Translations under genes and position numbers: made by a program | Notes under the pieces: model-generated | What the model was told of the DNA's origin: nothing | Seen by the model: only the letters and a program-made list of their open reading frames with translations | Database searches by the model: none | From: Methylococcales bacterium | GTDB taxonomy: Bacteria; Pseudomonadota; Gammaproteobacteria; Methylococcales; Methylomonadaceae | Direction of reading: 5' to 3' | Length of the DNA: 43,338 nucleotides | Assembly (NCBI GenBank): GCA_030654015.1 | Contig: JAURYI010000005.1 | Location: forward strand, 1-43,338 | Shown: positions 1 through 9,597 of the stretch, piece by piece | Numbering within the stretch: position 1 is the first letter of the stretch | How the letters are laid out: each line of letters opens with the position of its first letter

Positions 1-1
1 C

Positions 2-3000
2 GTCCTGAATGGTGACGGCAGCGTCACCTTTACCCCTGCGCCCAACTTTAACGGCGTGGCTGATTTCAGCTACCAAGCCACCGATGGCAGTTTGCTCAGC
101 AACCCCGCCACCGTCACCGTCAATGTCGCGGCAGTGAATGATGCCCCTATTGCCGTTGCCGACACCTTAACAGCGACCGAAGACACCCCTGTGACCTACA
201 CAGCGGCACAATTATTGGTCAATGACACGGATGCTGAGGGTAGTCTCCTGAGAATTGTCTCGGTGGCCAGTGGTACTAATGGTACGGTGGTGTTAAATAC
301 GGACAGCACTGTGACGTTCACTCCGAATGCGAACTTCAACGGCGTAGCCACCTTTAGTTATCAAATTACGGATGGTAGCTTAATCAGTGCGCCTGCGACC
401 GTCACCGTCAACGTTGCGTCTGTGAATGATGCTCCTGTTGCCGTTGCCAATACCCTAGCGGCGACTGAAGATACGGTTATTATCTACACTGCTGCCCAAT
501 TATTAGGCAATGACACCGATGTAGATAGCCCTGTGTTAACCATCGCCAGCGTCACCAGCGGCAGCAATGGCACAGCGGTATTGAACGGTGACGGCACCGT
601 GACTTTTACGCCCAACGCCAACTTTAACGGTGTGGTAAACTTTACTTACCAAGCCACTGATGGCGTATTGCTCAGCAACCCTGCGACCGTCACCGTCAAT
701 GTTGCGCCTGTGAATGATGCCCCTGTTGCCGTTGCCGACACCCTAGCGGCAACCGAAGACACTGTCATTATCTACACTGCTGCACAGTTACTGGGCAATG
801 ATACCGATGTAGACAGCCCTGTGTTAACCATCGCCAGCGTGACCAGCGGCAGCAATGGCACAGCGGTATTGAACGGTAATGGCACCGTGACTTTTACGCC
901 CAATGCCAATTTTAACGGTGCGGCAAACTTTACTTATCAAGCCACCGATGGATTATTGCTCAGTAGTCCTGCTACCGTCACCGTCAACGTCGCGCCTGTG
1001 AATGACGCACCCGTTGCCAATCCCGACAGTTTAGTTGCGCCAGAAGACATTGCGATTACCTATCTCGCCTCTGACTTATTAGGTAATGATACTGATGTAG
1101 AAGGTAGTCCGTTAACTATCACCAGCGTGACCAGTGGTAACAATGGCACAGCGGTATTGAATGCTAACGGCAGCGTTACATTCACCTCTGCATTGAATTT
1201 TAATGGTGTAGCAAACTTTACTTATAAAGCTAGCGACGGTTTGTTGAATAGTAATAGTGCCACGGTAACGGTCAATGTTGTCGGAACTAATGATGCCCCC
1301 GTTCTTACAACACCCGCTACAGTGACCTACATTGATACGCCTTTTGTTGATACATTTACTACGGCTACAGGATTTCTAGTCGGCACTGATGTCGATACGG
1401 GTACTACGTTAACTTATGGTATTACAGGCGGAACTGATAATGGCGATGGCACAGTCAGTATGAGCAGTACTTATGGAGTATTGACAGTCACTAAAGCGAC
1501 AGGCGAATATAAATTCGTCCCTAATGGTGTGGCTATTGAGCCATTAGGTCAAAATGTTTCGTCTACTTTTTCGGTAGTAGTCTCCGATGGTGCTCTGAGT
1601 GCCAGTAAATCGTTTACCGTTGCCATAACACAAAACGGCAGTACGGAGACGAATGGCAGTGATATTCTAATAAATGGTGTAGGCGTAAATCACTGGGCGG
1701 GTCTCCAAGGTGATGACACTTATTACGTTGATGTTGCAGGCGACATAATTACAGAAAACGTAGGCGAAGGTACTGATATTGTCTATTCATCAGCTGCATC
1801 TTATACATTAGCCGATAACGTTGAAAGTCTAGTTATCTGGCTTTCAGGTGTTAATGGTACGGGTAATGGGTTGAATAACTACATTATTGGCAGTGATGGC
1901 AGTAATATTATCGACGGCGGGGCAGGTGCGGACATTATGTATGGTGGCTTAGGCAGTGATACTTACTACGTTGATAATATTGGTGATGTGGTTACTGAGG
2001 TTGGTACGGATTGGGATGTCGTTTATTCAACGGCGGCATCCTATACCTTAGGTGCTAACATTGAAGCTCTGTTTCTTGTCGATGACGGGGTTAATCGTAA
2101 CGGCAATGGTAATGACCAAGTTAACTACCTGATCGGTAACACGGGTAATAATATTCTTGATGGTAAAGGCGGAGCGGATGTCATGGCAGGTCATGCAGGT
2201 GATGATACCTATTACGTTGATAATGCGGGCGATTCAGTTATTGAGAATGCCAGTGAAGGTTTCGACACCGTTTATTCAAGCATTGATTATACCTTGACTG
2301 CCAATGTTGAAGCACTGGTCCTCACGGGTGCCGCCATTACGGGCATTGGTAATAACCTGAATAACACCCTGACTGGCAACAGTGCCAATAACGCTCTTGG
2401 TGGTGGTGCTGGTGTGGATACCCTGATAGGCGGTGCAGGTGACGACACCTATTATGTTGATGACGCGCTGGATTCAATAATAGAAAACGTTGGTGAAGGG
2501 GCTGATATTGTTTATTCAACAGCTGCTTCTTACACATTAGGCACTAATGTTGAGAGTTTGGTTATATGGGGGGCAGGGATTAACGGTACAGGTAATACTC
2601 AGGATAACTTCATTATTGGTAGCGCGGGCAATAATATTATCGATGGTGCTGCGGGTAACGATACCATGTACGGTGGCGAAGGTGCTGATACTTATATCGG
2701 TGGTTTGGGTGCAGATATTTTGACGCTCACAGAGACAACTCCAACGACTGATATTGTGCGTATTGCCGCAGGTGACAGTTTAGCAACGGTTGGTGGCTAT
2801 GATACGGTTACTGGTTTCAAGCTGGGAACTGGCGTTTTTAATACGCTGGGTGTTGATCAGCTTGATCTGGACAATACCGCTATCGCTATCAATGCGGCCT
2901 CGGTAGATGGTAATGATGTAGGTAATATTCGTAGCCACAGTCTGAGCAATGGCATTATCAGCTTTGATGATATAAATAGTTATACTGCACCACTCGCTAT

Positions 3001-3202
3001 TACCACGGCTGACTTATCCAACGTATTTGGTTATCTGCAAGGTGAAATTACTGGAGGCTTAACCGTAGCGTTCATTTCTGAGGGCAACACTTACGTTTTC
3101 CAAGATGGAGGCGCGGTCGATACCGTAGTCGAATTAGTGGGTGTTACCGCCAGCAGCATCAATACAGTAGGTCAAGGAGTCAACGCATTATGGCTTGTTT
3201 AA
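2..3202 (+). CDS. Large repeat exoprotein/adhesin with cadherin-like and RTX-type repeats (5' end outside window)
   Basis: The frame is open from base 2, so the gene starts upstream and only about 1066 C-terminal residues are visible. The first part is a tandem array of about 96-residue units with the motifs VNDAPVAVADTL, TEDT, LLGNDTDVD, GTVTFTPNANFNG and YQATDG, typical of cadherin-like/VCBS (Big_9) repeats of surface adhesins. Two units are nearly identical in DNA with a 288-bp period (around 447-735 and 735-1023). After a VCBS-like module come several haemolysin-type calcium-binding segments with GDDTYYVDNAGD, VIENxxEG, SYTLxxNVE and GNxxNN motifs. The end lacks an LPXTG or membrane anchor. 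Proteins of this build are normally exported by type I secretion through an uncleaved C-terminal signal; this is inferred, since no secretion genes lie in the window. A strong terminator follows. Confidence 0.85.
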   Translation, partial: VLNGDGSVTFTPAPNFNGVADFSYQATDGSLLSNPATVTVNVAAVNDAPIAVADTLTATEDTPVTYTAAQLLVNDTDAEGSLLRIVSVASGTNGTVVLNTDSTVTFTPNANFNGVATFSYQITDGSLISAPATVTVNVASVNDAPVAVANTLAATEDTVIIYTAAQLLGNDTDVDSPVLTIASVTSGSNGTAVLNGDGTVTFTPNANFNGVVNFTYQATDGVLLSNPATVTVNVAPVNDAPVAVADTLAATEDTVIIYTAAQLLGNDTDVDSPVLTIASVTSGSNGTAVLNGNGTVTFTPNANFNGAANFTYQATDGLLLSSPATVTVNVAPVNDAPVANPDSLVAPEDIAITYLASDLLGNDTDVEGSPLTITSVTSGNNGTAVLNANGSVTFTSALNFNGVANFTYKASDGLLNSNSATVTVNVVGTNDAPVLTTPATVTYIDTPFVDTFTTATGFLVGTDVDTGTTLTYGITGGTDNGDGTVSMSSTYGVLTVTKATGEYKFVPNGVAIEPLGQNVSSTFSVVVSDGALSASKSFTVAITQNGSTETNGSDILINGVGVNHWAGLQGDDTYYVDVAGDIITENVGEGTDIVYSSAASYTLADNVESLVIWLSGVNGTGNGLNNYIIGSDGSNIIDGGAGADIMYGGLGSDTYYVDNIGDVVTEVGTDWDVVYSTAASYTLGANIEALFLVDDGVNRNGNGNDQVNYLIGNTGNNILDGKGGADVMAGHAGDDTYYVDNAGDSVIENASEGFDTVYSSIDYTLTANVEALVLTGAAITGIGNNLNNTLTGNSANNALGGGAGVDTLIGGAGDDTYYVDDALDSIIENVGEGADIVYSTAASYTLGTNVESLVIWGAGINGTGNTQDNFIIGSAGNNIIDGAAGNDTMYGGEGADTYIGGLGADILTLTETTPTTDIVRIAAGDSLATVGGYDTVTGFKLGTGVFNTLGVDQLDLDNTAIAINAASVDGNDVGNIRSHSLSNGIISFDDINSYTAPLAITTADLSNVFGYLQGEITGGLTVAFISEGNTYVFQDGGAVDTVVELVGVTASSINTVGQGVNALWLV

Positions 3203-3230
3203 CGCCTTACGCTTTATAACATCACTTGCA

Positions 3231-3260
3231 AGCAAGCCCCTCACGGGGCTTGCTTTTTTA
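3231..3260 (+). terminator. Rho-independent terminator of the exoprotein gene
   Basis: A perfect 10-bp stem AGCAAGCCCC / GGGGCTTGCT with a 4-base loop (TCAC) is followed by a run of T. It lies 28 bases after the stop codon. Confidence 0.9.
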
Positions 3261-3364
3261 TTGTCTATCATTATCTGACCAAGTCAAAAAGCAATTACTT
3301 GTTGTTAAGTGCCTTCGCCAGTACAGACGTACTTTAACTGTGTAGTAATAAGTTTGCGGGTGTT

Positions 3365-3409
3365 TGGAGTGCAAGCTTCGCTTGCAAGTCAGGCAAAGCC
3401 TGACCTCCA
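3365..3409. repeat. REP-like cloverleaf element
   Basis: The outer arms TGGAG / CTCCA enclose two perfect 7-bp hairpins: TGCAAGC-TTC-GCTTGCA (3370-3386) and GTCAGGC-AAA-GCCTGAC (3388-3404). The fold would be a three-way junction. Only one copy was seen in this window. The rest of 3203-3490 shows no gene. Confidence 0.6.
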
Positions 3410-3490
3410 GTGTTCAGAAATACATCCTCATTTATTGCCAATAACTTAAAGCATAATAAAATAATTTAAAAAATTTACGCTAACATTAAA

Positions 3491-5557
3491 ATGAGAACTG
3501 ATACTCCTTTCGCCTCACGCAAACCCTTAAGCCACCTCAAATACCGCGCCGACATTGATGGTCTGCGTGCGATTGCAGTGCTTTCCGTGGTTATTTTTCA
3601 TGCTTTTCCTAATATGCTGAAAGGCGGCTTCATTGGTGTTGATATTTTCTTCATCATTTCGGGATTTCTCATTTCAACCATTATTTTTAGCAATCTGGAA
3701 AGCGATAATTTTAGTTTTGTTGAGTTTTATAGTCGGCGTATCAAGCGTATATTTCCAGCACTTTTATTAGTATTGCTTGCTTGCTTTGCGGCTGGATGGT
3801 TTGTGTTACTTGCCGATGAATATAAGCAGCTGGGTAAGCACATTGCAGGCGGAGCGGGCTTTGTTTCTAACTTTCTGTTTTGGCAAGAAAGCGGCTATTT
3901 TGATAATGCCGCAGATACAAAACCGCTATTACATCTCTGGTCATTGGGTATTGAAGAGCAGTTTTATATTGTGTGGCCATTGTTACTATGGTTTGCGTGG
4001 CAACAGCGACTGAATTTACTGACTATCACCTTGACTGTTCTTATTATTTCCTTTGCGCTGAACATCAGTAAAGTACATAGCGAGGCTGTCGCTGCGTTTT
4101 ACTCCCCACAAACCCGTTTTTGGGAATTATTGACGGGGTCTGTTTTAGCCTACGTTAGCTTGTACAAGCAAAATTTGTTGCCTACTCTCAGACAGCGACT
4201 TGATAGCTGGTTAAGCATCATTATCTGTGCCGAAGAGCCTGACATAAAAGGCAATACCTTACGCAGTGTTCAGTCACTGCTGGGTATGATGTTAATCGCG
4301 GTTGGCATGATGGTTATCACCAAAGAAAAAGCCTTTCCAGGTTGGTGGGCAGTGTTACCTACTATGGGTGCGGTGTTGATTATTTCAGCAGGACTGGGTG
4401 CGTGGTTTAATCGGGCTATTTTAGCGAATAAGGTGTTGGTATGGTTCGGGCTGATTAGTTTTCCGTTGTATCTATGGCATTGGCCTTTGCTGTCATTTGC
4501 TCGCATTATGGAAGGTGACAAACCCTCACAAGGCGTACGACTTGCAGCTATTGTCATTTCTGTCGTACTGGCATGGCTAACCTATAAACTGATTGAAAAA
4601 CCCATTCGCTTCGGCAATCACAGCAAGGCAAAAACTATTATTCTGTTTGTCTTAATACTGGGTATTGGCGGCGCGGGTTATTATGATTATAAACACGATG
4701 GCTTGGGATTCAGACTAAAAGACCGTCAGGAGTATTCTGAATATTTCGAAAATAGTGCGCCCGAACAAAAATACTTTAAAAAAATTGGTCTAAACGAAAA
4801 ATGGCGTAGTGAATGTGATTTTTTTGACCTTTCCGCATTCAGAGCTGGACATTTAACATGGATACCCGTTAAAGAAATCAATCATCATTGTTTTGAAAGA
4901 AATAATAACTACAGCAACACGGTGTTTATTTGGGGAGATTCGCACGCAGAACAGCTGTATTTTGGTTTAAAAAATCATTTGCCATCCAATTGGCAGATAT
5001 TACAGGTAGCAAGTTCTGGATGCGTCGCTAGTCTTTACGAAAACTCGTTGCTTAAGGATCATGTTTATTGTACTCAATCGAATCAGTTTGCACTTAAAAC
5101 AATACAAGAAACAAAACCAAACGTGGTGATTATTGCTCAAGTATCAGGACATAGTATCGATAACTTTAATCAAATAACTGAAAAACTAAAAAGTTATGGT
5201 GTTAAAAAAATAATATTTATTGGACCAACACCACATTGGACATCAGATTTACCTAAAATTATTCTCACAAAATTATGGATAAATACACCAACAAGAACCT
5301 ACAAAGGTATTGATAAAGACATATTGGCTCAAAATGCTTTGTTGCAAGCAAATTTCAAACAAACTGATACGGCAATTTTAGTAAACCTAATCGATTTTTT
5401 TTGCAATAAAGACGGCTGTTTAACCTATATCGGTGATGATAAGAAAACGGGAATTACAAGTTTTGATTATTCACATTTAACTCCGATTGCCTCTGATTAT
5501 CTAGCTAAAAATTTATTGGTTGATGTGATTACGGGTAACCCGCCAAAAAATCAATAG
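3491..5557 (+). CDS. Acyltransferase 3 family protein with C-terminal SGNH domain (OafA/YrhL type)
   Basis: The 688-residue protein has two parts. The N-terminal acyltransferase-3 domain (residues about 15-400) begins with YRADIDGLRAIAVLSVV and has about ten hydrophobic segments, including GGFIGVDIFFIISGFLI and the LWSLGIEEQFYIVWP block. The C-terminal SGNH hydrolase-like domain (about 430-685) carries the nucleophile block WGDSHAEQ and the distal catalytic pair in DYSHLT. Such proteins O-acetylate lipopolysaccharide or other envelope glycans: the membrane domain brings the acyl group across and the SGNH domain transfers it. The glycan target cannot be read here. It stands alone between a terminator and a palindromic repeat, so it is probably monocistronic. 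The start is the ATG just after an AT-rich leader; no strong ribosome-binding site is visible. Confidence 0.9.
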   Translation: MRTDTPFASRKPLSHLKYRADIDGLRAIAVLSVVIFHAFPNMLKGGFIGVDIFFIISGFLISTIIFSNLESDNFSFVEFYSRRIKRIFPALLLVLLACFAAGWFVLLADEYKQLGKHIAGGAGFVSNFLFWQESGYFDNAADTKPLLHLWSLGIEEQFYIVWPLLLWFAWQQRLNLLTITLTVLIISFALNISKVHSEAVAAFYSPQTRFWELLTGSVLAYVSLYKQNLLPTLRQRLDSWLSIIICAEEPDIKGNTLRSVQSLLGMMLIAVGMMVITKEKAFPGWWAVLPTMGAVLIISAGLGAWFNRAILANKVLVWFGLISFPLYLWHWPLLSFARIMEGDKPSQGVRLAAIVISVVLAWLTYKLIEKPIRFGNHSKAKTIILFVLILGIGGAGYYDYKHDGLGFRLKDRQEYSEYFENSAPEQKYFKKIGLNEKWRSECDFFDLSAFRAGHLTWIPVKEINHHCFERNNNYSNTVFIWGDSHAEQLYFGLKNHLPSNWQILQVASSGCVASLYENSLLKDHVYCTQSNQFALKTIQETKPNVVIIAQVSGHSIDNFNQITEKLKSYGVKKIIFIGPTPHWTSDLPKIILTKLWINTPTRTYKGIDKDILAQNALLQANFKQTDTAILVNLIDFFCNKDGCLTYIGDDKKTGITSFDYSHLTPIASDYLAKNLLVDVITGNPPKNQ

Positions 5558-5601
5558 GTTTTAAACCAACGGCAGTGGATTAAACCTGCTACTGCGATAC
5601 G

Positions 5602-5636
5602 GATGACTGCCCGTCCTTGAAGGACGGGCAGTCATC
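5602..5636. repeat. Perfect 17-bp palindrome, REP-like family copy 1
   Basis: GATGACTGCCCGTCCTT and its exact reverse complement are separated by one G. A second member lies at 19204-19236, where one stem base pair differs in a compensated way. It sits between two convergent genes and could also terminate transcription. No gene is seen in 5558-5734. Confidence 0.75.
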
Positions 5637-5734
5637 ACACAACAGATTTAATACACTACCCGCACTTCGACTGTTAAACAGGCTCACAGCTCAGTGCGAA
5701 CGGTTTGGTAATCGTTTTATGAGCGGTTAGTTTA

Positions 5735-6409
5735 TTACCGCGCACCAAACAATGCAGTACCGATTCTGACGATGGTTGCCCCTTCCGCAATGGCTGCGTC
5801 TAAATCGTCGCTCATGCCAAATGAAAAAGTATCCATTTCGGGCTTGTTGAGCATTTTGACCGCTTGATAAAGGGCTTTATAGGGCTGACATTGTTGTTCA
5901 AAACTATGGCAGGGGGCAGGAATTGCCATCACACCACGCAGTTTTATATTGGGTAGCGTACTCACTTGCTCACATAATGCCGCTAATTCATGCAAACGAA
6001 AACCTGATTTACTGGCTTCATCACTAATATTCACTTGCAAGCATATATTTAACGGAGTCAGGTGAGCGGGGCGTTGTTCACTTAGTCGCCGTGCAGTTTT
6101 TAAGGAATCCACGCTGTGTACCCAGTCAAAATGACGGGCAATGGCTTTGGTTTTATTGGATTGAATCGGCCCTATGAAATGCCATGTGATGTCAAACGCG
6201 CCGAGTGCCTGTTGTTTGCTCAAGGCTTCCTGCACATAATTTTCACCAAAATGGCGTTGTCCTGCCTGATAAGCCTCAGCAATAATTGCCGCAGGTTTGG
6301 TTTTGCTGACCGCCAGTAACTGCACCGAATTTGCTGGGCGATGGTAGGTTATTTCGGCAGTTTGAATGCGTGTGTGGAGTTGTTTTAATCTATTAATAAA
6401 CGTGGTCAT
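5735..6409 (-). CDS. yggS: YggS family pyridoxal phosphate homeostasis protein
   Basis: The 224-residue protein belongs to the single-domain alanine-racemase-fold PLP-binding family (PLPBP/YggS), which buffers pyridoxal 5'-phosphate and keeps amino- and keto-acid pools balanced without known catalysis. The PLP lysine lies in LLAVSKTKP near residue 36. Other family blocks are HFGENYVQEA, WHFIGPIQSNK, LQVNISDEASKSG, LRGVMAIP, FSFGMSDDLDAAI and VRIGTALFG. Length matches the family. It is divergent from pilT across 108 bp, the same yggS-pilT-pilU neighbourhood seen in Pseudomonas and many gammaproteobacteria. proC, the usual next gene, is absent; an acyltransferase lies there instead. Confidence 0.95.
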   Translation of the reverse strand: MTTFINRLKQLHTRIQTAEITYHRPANSVQLLAVSKTKPAAIIAEAYQAGQRHFGENYVQEALSKQQALGAFDITWHFIGPIQSNKTKAIARHFDWVHSVDSLKTARRLSEQRPAHLTPLNICLQVNISDEASKSGFRLHELAALCEQVSTLPNIKLRGVMAIPAPCHSFEQQCQPYKALYQAVKMLNKPEMDTFSFGMSDDLDAAIAEGATIVRIGTALFGAR

Positions 6410-6517
6410 AATAACTAACTAAACTATTGTGAATAGCGCACCATATCACAGCTTCAAAAAAGTAATAAGTTAGGTTATGGTATAAACTATTTTTATTTTC
6501 ACTTTCCGAGGGATGTT

Positions 6518-7555
6518 ATGGATATTACCGAGTTATTGGCATTTTCTGTTAAAAATAAAGCATCAGATTTACATTTATCAGCGGGGTTGCCGCCGATGAT
6601 TCGCGTTGATGGCGATATTCGGCGTATCAATATTCCGTCATTGGATCATAAAGGCGTTCATGCCTTGATTTATGACATTATGAATGACAAACAGCGACGT
6701 GATTATGAGGAATTTTTAGAGACCGACTTTTCGTTTGAATTACCAGGGGTGGCGCGATTTCGGGTCAATGCGTTTAATCAGGAGCGCGGTGCGGCGGCGG
6801 TGTTCAGAACCATTCCTTCGGTGGTATTAAGTCTGGAAGAGTTAAAAGCTCCGAAATTTTTTGAGGAATTGTGTAAAAGACCGCGTGGTCTTATTCTGGT
6901 AACAGGACCTACGGGTTCGGGTAAATCCACTACGCTGGCGGCAATGATTAATCATATTAATTATAATGATTACGCGCATATTCTCACCGTTGAAGACCCT
7001 ATCGAGTTTGTCCATGAAAGCCAGAAATCACTCATCAACCAGCGCGAGGTTCACCGTGATACGCATGGGTTTAACGAAGCCTTACGGTCAGCACTGCGTG
7101 AAGATCCCGATATTATTCTGGTCGGTGAGATGCGCGATTTAGAAACCATTCGACTGGCGATGACTGCCGCAGAAACAGGGCATTTGGTATTCGGCACACT
7201 CCATACAACCTCAGCGGCTAAAACCATTGACCGTATTATTGACGTATTTCCAGCGGCAGAAAAAGAGATGATTCGCTCGATGTTATCAGAGTCATTACAG
7301 GCGGTTATTTCCCAAACACTGCTTAAAAAAGTGGGTGGCGGGCGTATTGCCGCGCATGAAATTATGGTCGGTACAGCGGCGATTAGAAACTTGATTCGTG
7401 AAGCTAAAGTGGCACAAATGTATTCCGCCATTCAAACAGGGCGAAGGGATGGTATGCAGACACTGGATCAGAATCTGAAAGAACAAGTTGAAAAGGGTTT
7501 GGTCACCTCGGCAATGGCAATGCAAAAAGCCGTTAATAAAGAAATGTTCCGTTAA
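6518..7555 (+). CDS. pilT: Type IV pilus retraction ATPase PilT
   Basis: The 345-residue cytoplasmic hexameric ATPase depolymerises type IV pili and so drives twitching, surface attachment and DNA uptake. The sequence shows the PilT N-terminal PAS-like domain (ASDLHLSAGLPPMIRVDG), Walker A GPTGSGKST at about residues 129-137, an Asp box (LTVEDPIEF), Walker B IILVGEMRD, a His box (GTLHTTSA) and the retraction-specific AIRNLIRE motif. It is complete and has the usual family length. A ribosome-binding sequence GAGGGA precedes the ATG. pilU follows after 10 bases, so the two are probably cotranscribed. Confidence 0.97.
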   Translation: MDITELLAFSVKNKASDLHLSAGLPPMIRVDGDIRRINIPSLDHKGVHALIYDIMNDKQRRDYEEFLETDFSFELPGVARFRVNAFNQERGAAAVFRTIPSVVLSLEELKAPKFFEELCKRPRGLILVTGPTGSGKSTTLAAMINHINYNDYAHILTVEDPIEFVHESQKSLINQREVHRDTHGFNEALRSALREDPDIILVGEMRDLETIRLAMTAAETGHLVFGTLHTTSAAKTIDRIIDVFPAAEKEMIRSMLSESLQAVISQTLLKKVGGGRIAAHEIMVGTAAIRNLIREAKVAQMYSAIQTGRRDGMQTLDQNLKEQVEKGLVTSAMAMQKAVNKEMFR

Positions 7556-7565
7556 GGAGACCGTG

Positions 7566-8729
7566 ATGGAATTTGAAAAGTTATTAACATTGATGTGCCA
7601 GAAAAAAGCCTCGGATTTATTTATCACCGCAGGACGACCTCCTTGTATAAAGGTTGATGGCGTGTTGACGGATGTATCCAAAGTGTCGTTGACAGAAGCG
7701 CAGGCGTTTAAAATCGTCGAAAGCATTATGAGTCCTGCGCAACAAATGGAGTTTGAAAACACCAAAGAATGCCAGTTTGCGATTACTTACCCAAACTTGG
7801 GCAGATTTCGTGTCAGTGCGTTCACTCAACGTGATGCGGCAGCGATGGTATTACGCCGTATTGAGCATGAAATACCCGATGCAGATGATTTGAATTTACC
7901 ACCTATTTTAAAAGACCTCATCATGGAAAAACGGGGTTTGGTTATATTTGTAGGCGCGACAGGCACAGGTAAATCAACCAGTTTAGCGGCGTTAATCAAG
8001 CATCGTAATCAAAACAGCCGTGGTCATATTATTACCATCGAAGACCCGATAGAATTTCAGCATCCGCATCTGGGCTGTATTATCAGCCAACGTGAAGTAG
8101 GACTGGACACGGAGTCCTATGAAGTCGCGTTAAAAAACACCCTGCGCCAAGCCCCCGATGTGATTTTAATCGGCGAAATCAGAACCCGCGAAACCATGCA
8201 GAATGCCATTACTTTTGCAGAAACAGGGCATTTATGTTTATCAACCCTGCACGCCAATAATGCCAACCAAGCGATAGACCGTATCCTGCATTTTTTCCCC
8301 GATGAACTGCACGATCAACTATTAATGGATTTATCCTTAAATCTGAAAGGCATCGTCGCGCAACAATTGATTAAACGCGCCGATGGTAAAGGGCGTTATC
8401 CCGTCATAGAAATTTTCCTTAATACCCCGTTAGCCAAAGATTATATTCGCAAAGGCGAAGTACATAAGCTCAAAGAATTAATGAAAGATTCAAAAGAGCA
8501 GGGGATGCAGACCTTTGATGCCGCTCTTTATGATTTGTACAAAGAACATAAAATCAGTTATGAAGACGCGCTTAATTCAGCCGATTCTAAAAACGAAGTG
8601 CGCTTAATGATTAAACTGGGCGATGAAAATACCGTTTATGGCGCGAGTGGGATTTTATTACAAAACGAAGAGGAAGATGAAGAAGGAGCTTTACAACTGC
8701 ACCGACCTACTACGCACAATAAAATATGA
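7566..8729 (+). CDS. pilU: Type IV pilus accessory retraction ATPase PilU
   Basis: The 387-residue PilT paralogue assists PilT in pilus retraction, especially under load. It has Walker A GATGTGKST, an Asp box (ITIEDPIEFQH), Walker B VILIGEIRTRETM and a His box (STLHANNA). The C-terminal tail is acidic (EEEDEEGA), as is common in PilU. The start at 7566 is preferred over upstream in-frame starts because a good ribosome-binding site (AAGGAGA, 7554-7560) lies directly in front of it and the protein then begins MEFEKLLTLM as in relatives. The longer frame would overlap pilT. It is the second gene of the pilTU pair and converges on djlA with 10 bp between the stops. Confidence 0.96.
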   Translation: MEFEKLLTLMCQKKASDLFITAGRPPCIKVDGVLTDVSKVSLTEAQAFKIVESIMSPAQQMEFENTKECQFAITYPNLGRFRVSAFTQRDAAAMVLRRIEHEIPDADDLNLPPILKDLIMEKRGLVIFVGATGTGKSTSLAALIKHRNQNSRGHIITIEDPIEFQHPHLGCIISQREVGLDTESYEVALKNTLRQAPDVILIGEIRTRETMQNAITFAETGHLCLSTLHANNANQAIDRILHFFPDELHDQLLMDLSLNLKGIVAQQLIKRADGKGRYPVIEIFLNTPLAKDYIRKGEVHKLKELMKDSKEQGMQTFDAALYDLYKEHKISYEDALNSADSKNEVRLMIKLGDENTVYGASGILLQNEEEDEEGALQLHRPTTHNKI

Positions 8730-8739
8730 TAGTGCTATT

Positions 8740-9528
8740 TTAGACCTTACCTGACTTCTGAATCGTCTGATAAGCCTTGCTAATCTGCTGGGTTTTTTCT
8801 TTAGCGCGTAACAGCGTCGCCTCCGACAAACCTTTAGCCGCCATTTTGTCAGGGTGATGCTGGCTCATCAGACGACGGTAAGCCTGCTTCACTTCTGTTT
8901 GAGTAGCGGCAGGTGTTAAACCTAACGTTTTATACGCCTCAGCTAGGCTGGATGCTGAACGAACCTGCGGGCTACGCGCTTGTTGCTGATAAAAATACTG
9001 TTGTGAAAGCAACTGTATTTTTACCCGCTGATAATGAAAGCGCGATACCCTCAACTGAGCGCAAATATGCCATAACAGCGCGTCTTCTTTGCTTGTTAAA
9101 GTGCCGTCAACCGTCGCTGTTTGTAACTGAACTTCTACAAAGCGGTCAATTAAATCCTCACGTTGCCGACATTCACGATAAAACTCCGCCAACACATGAT
9201 TAAGCTGAAAATCAACCCGCTTACCCTGATTAAAAAGATCAATTGCCGTCGCGCGTAATGACGCATCCAAATTCATCTCCGTCATCACCCGATTTGCATA
9301 ACTGATCGCCTCAGGACACACCCTGCCATTCACTTTCGCAACATGACCCATCACCGAAAAATTCGCCACAAAAAAAGCCATTTGCGCCTGCGATGCGTTA
9401 TCAGCATTCATATCTGGCGTAGCATCATTACCCAATTGATGCGCAACAGTCGCCCCAACAATCGCCCCTAAAGGGCCGCCGACCATAAAACCAACTGCAC
9501 CACCGATGACAGCCTTTAATAAACTCAT
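8740..9528 (-). CDS. djlA: DjlA-like co-chaperone (TerB-like and J domain)
   Basis: This 262-residue protein begins with a glycine-rich hydrophobic segment (VIGGAVGFMVGGPLGAIVGA), the probable membrane anchor. A TerB-like helical region follows (about 50-170), and the C-terminal J domain carries the invariant HPD in MSQHHPDK near residue 226. DjlA is an inner-membrane DnaK co-chaperone in E. coli linked to envelope stress and colanic acid control. The position of the anchor, the middle domain and the terminal J domain all fit. It converges on pilU and is divergent from purC across 69 bp, so both promoters must lie there. Confidence 0.9.
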   Translation of the reverse strand: MSLLKAVIGGAVGFMVGGPLGAIVGATVAHQLGNDATPDMNADNASQAQMAFFVANFSVMGHVAKVNGRVCPEAISYANRVMTEMNLDASLRATAIDLFNQGKRVDFQLNHVLAEFYRECRQREDLIDRFVEVQLQTATVDGTLTSKEDALLWHICAQLRVSRFHYQRVKIQLLSQQYFYQQQARSPQVRSASSLAEAYKTLGLTPAATQTEVKQAYRRLMSQHHPDKMAAKGLSEATLLRAKEKTQQISKAYQTIQKSGKV

Positions 9529-9597
9529 TCAAACAACCTTATGTTATTAATAATGTTAAAATTATAACATCAACCATCTTGCACCTATCGAGGACTT

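Noticed and set aside
2337-2537. Minus-strand reading frame inside the adhesin
   Set aside because: Histidine/glutamine-rich translation of the antisense of calcium-binding repeats; a shadow.
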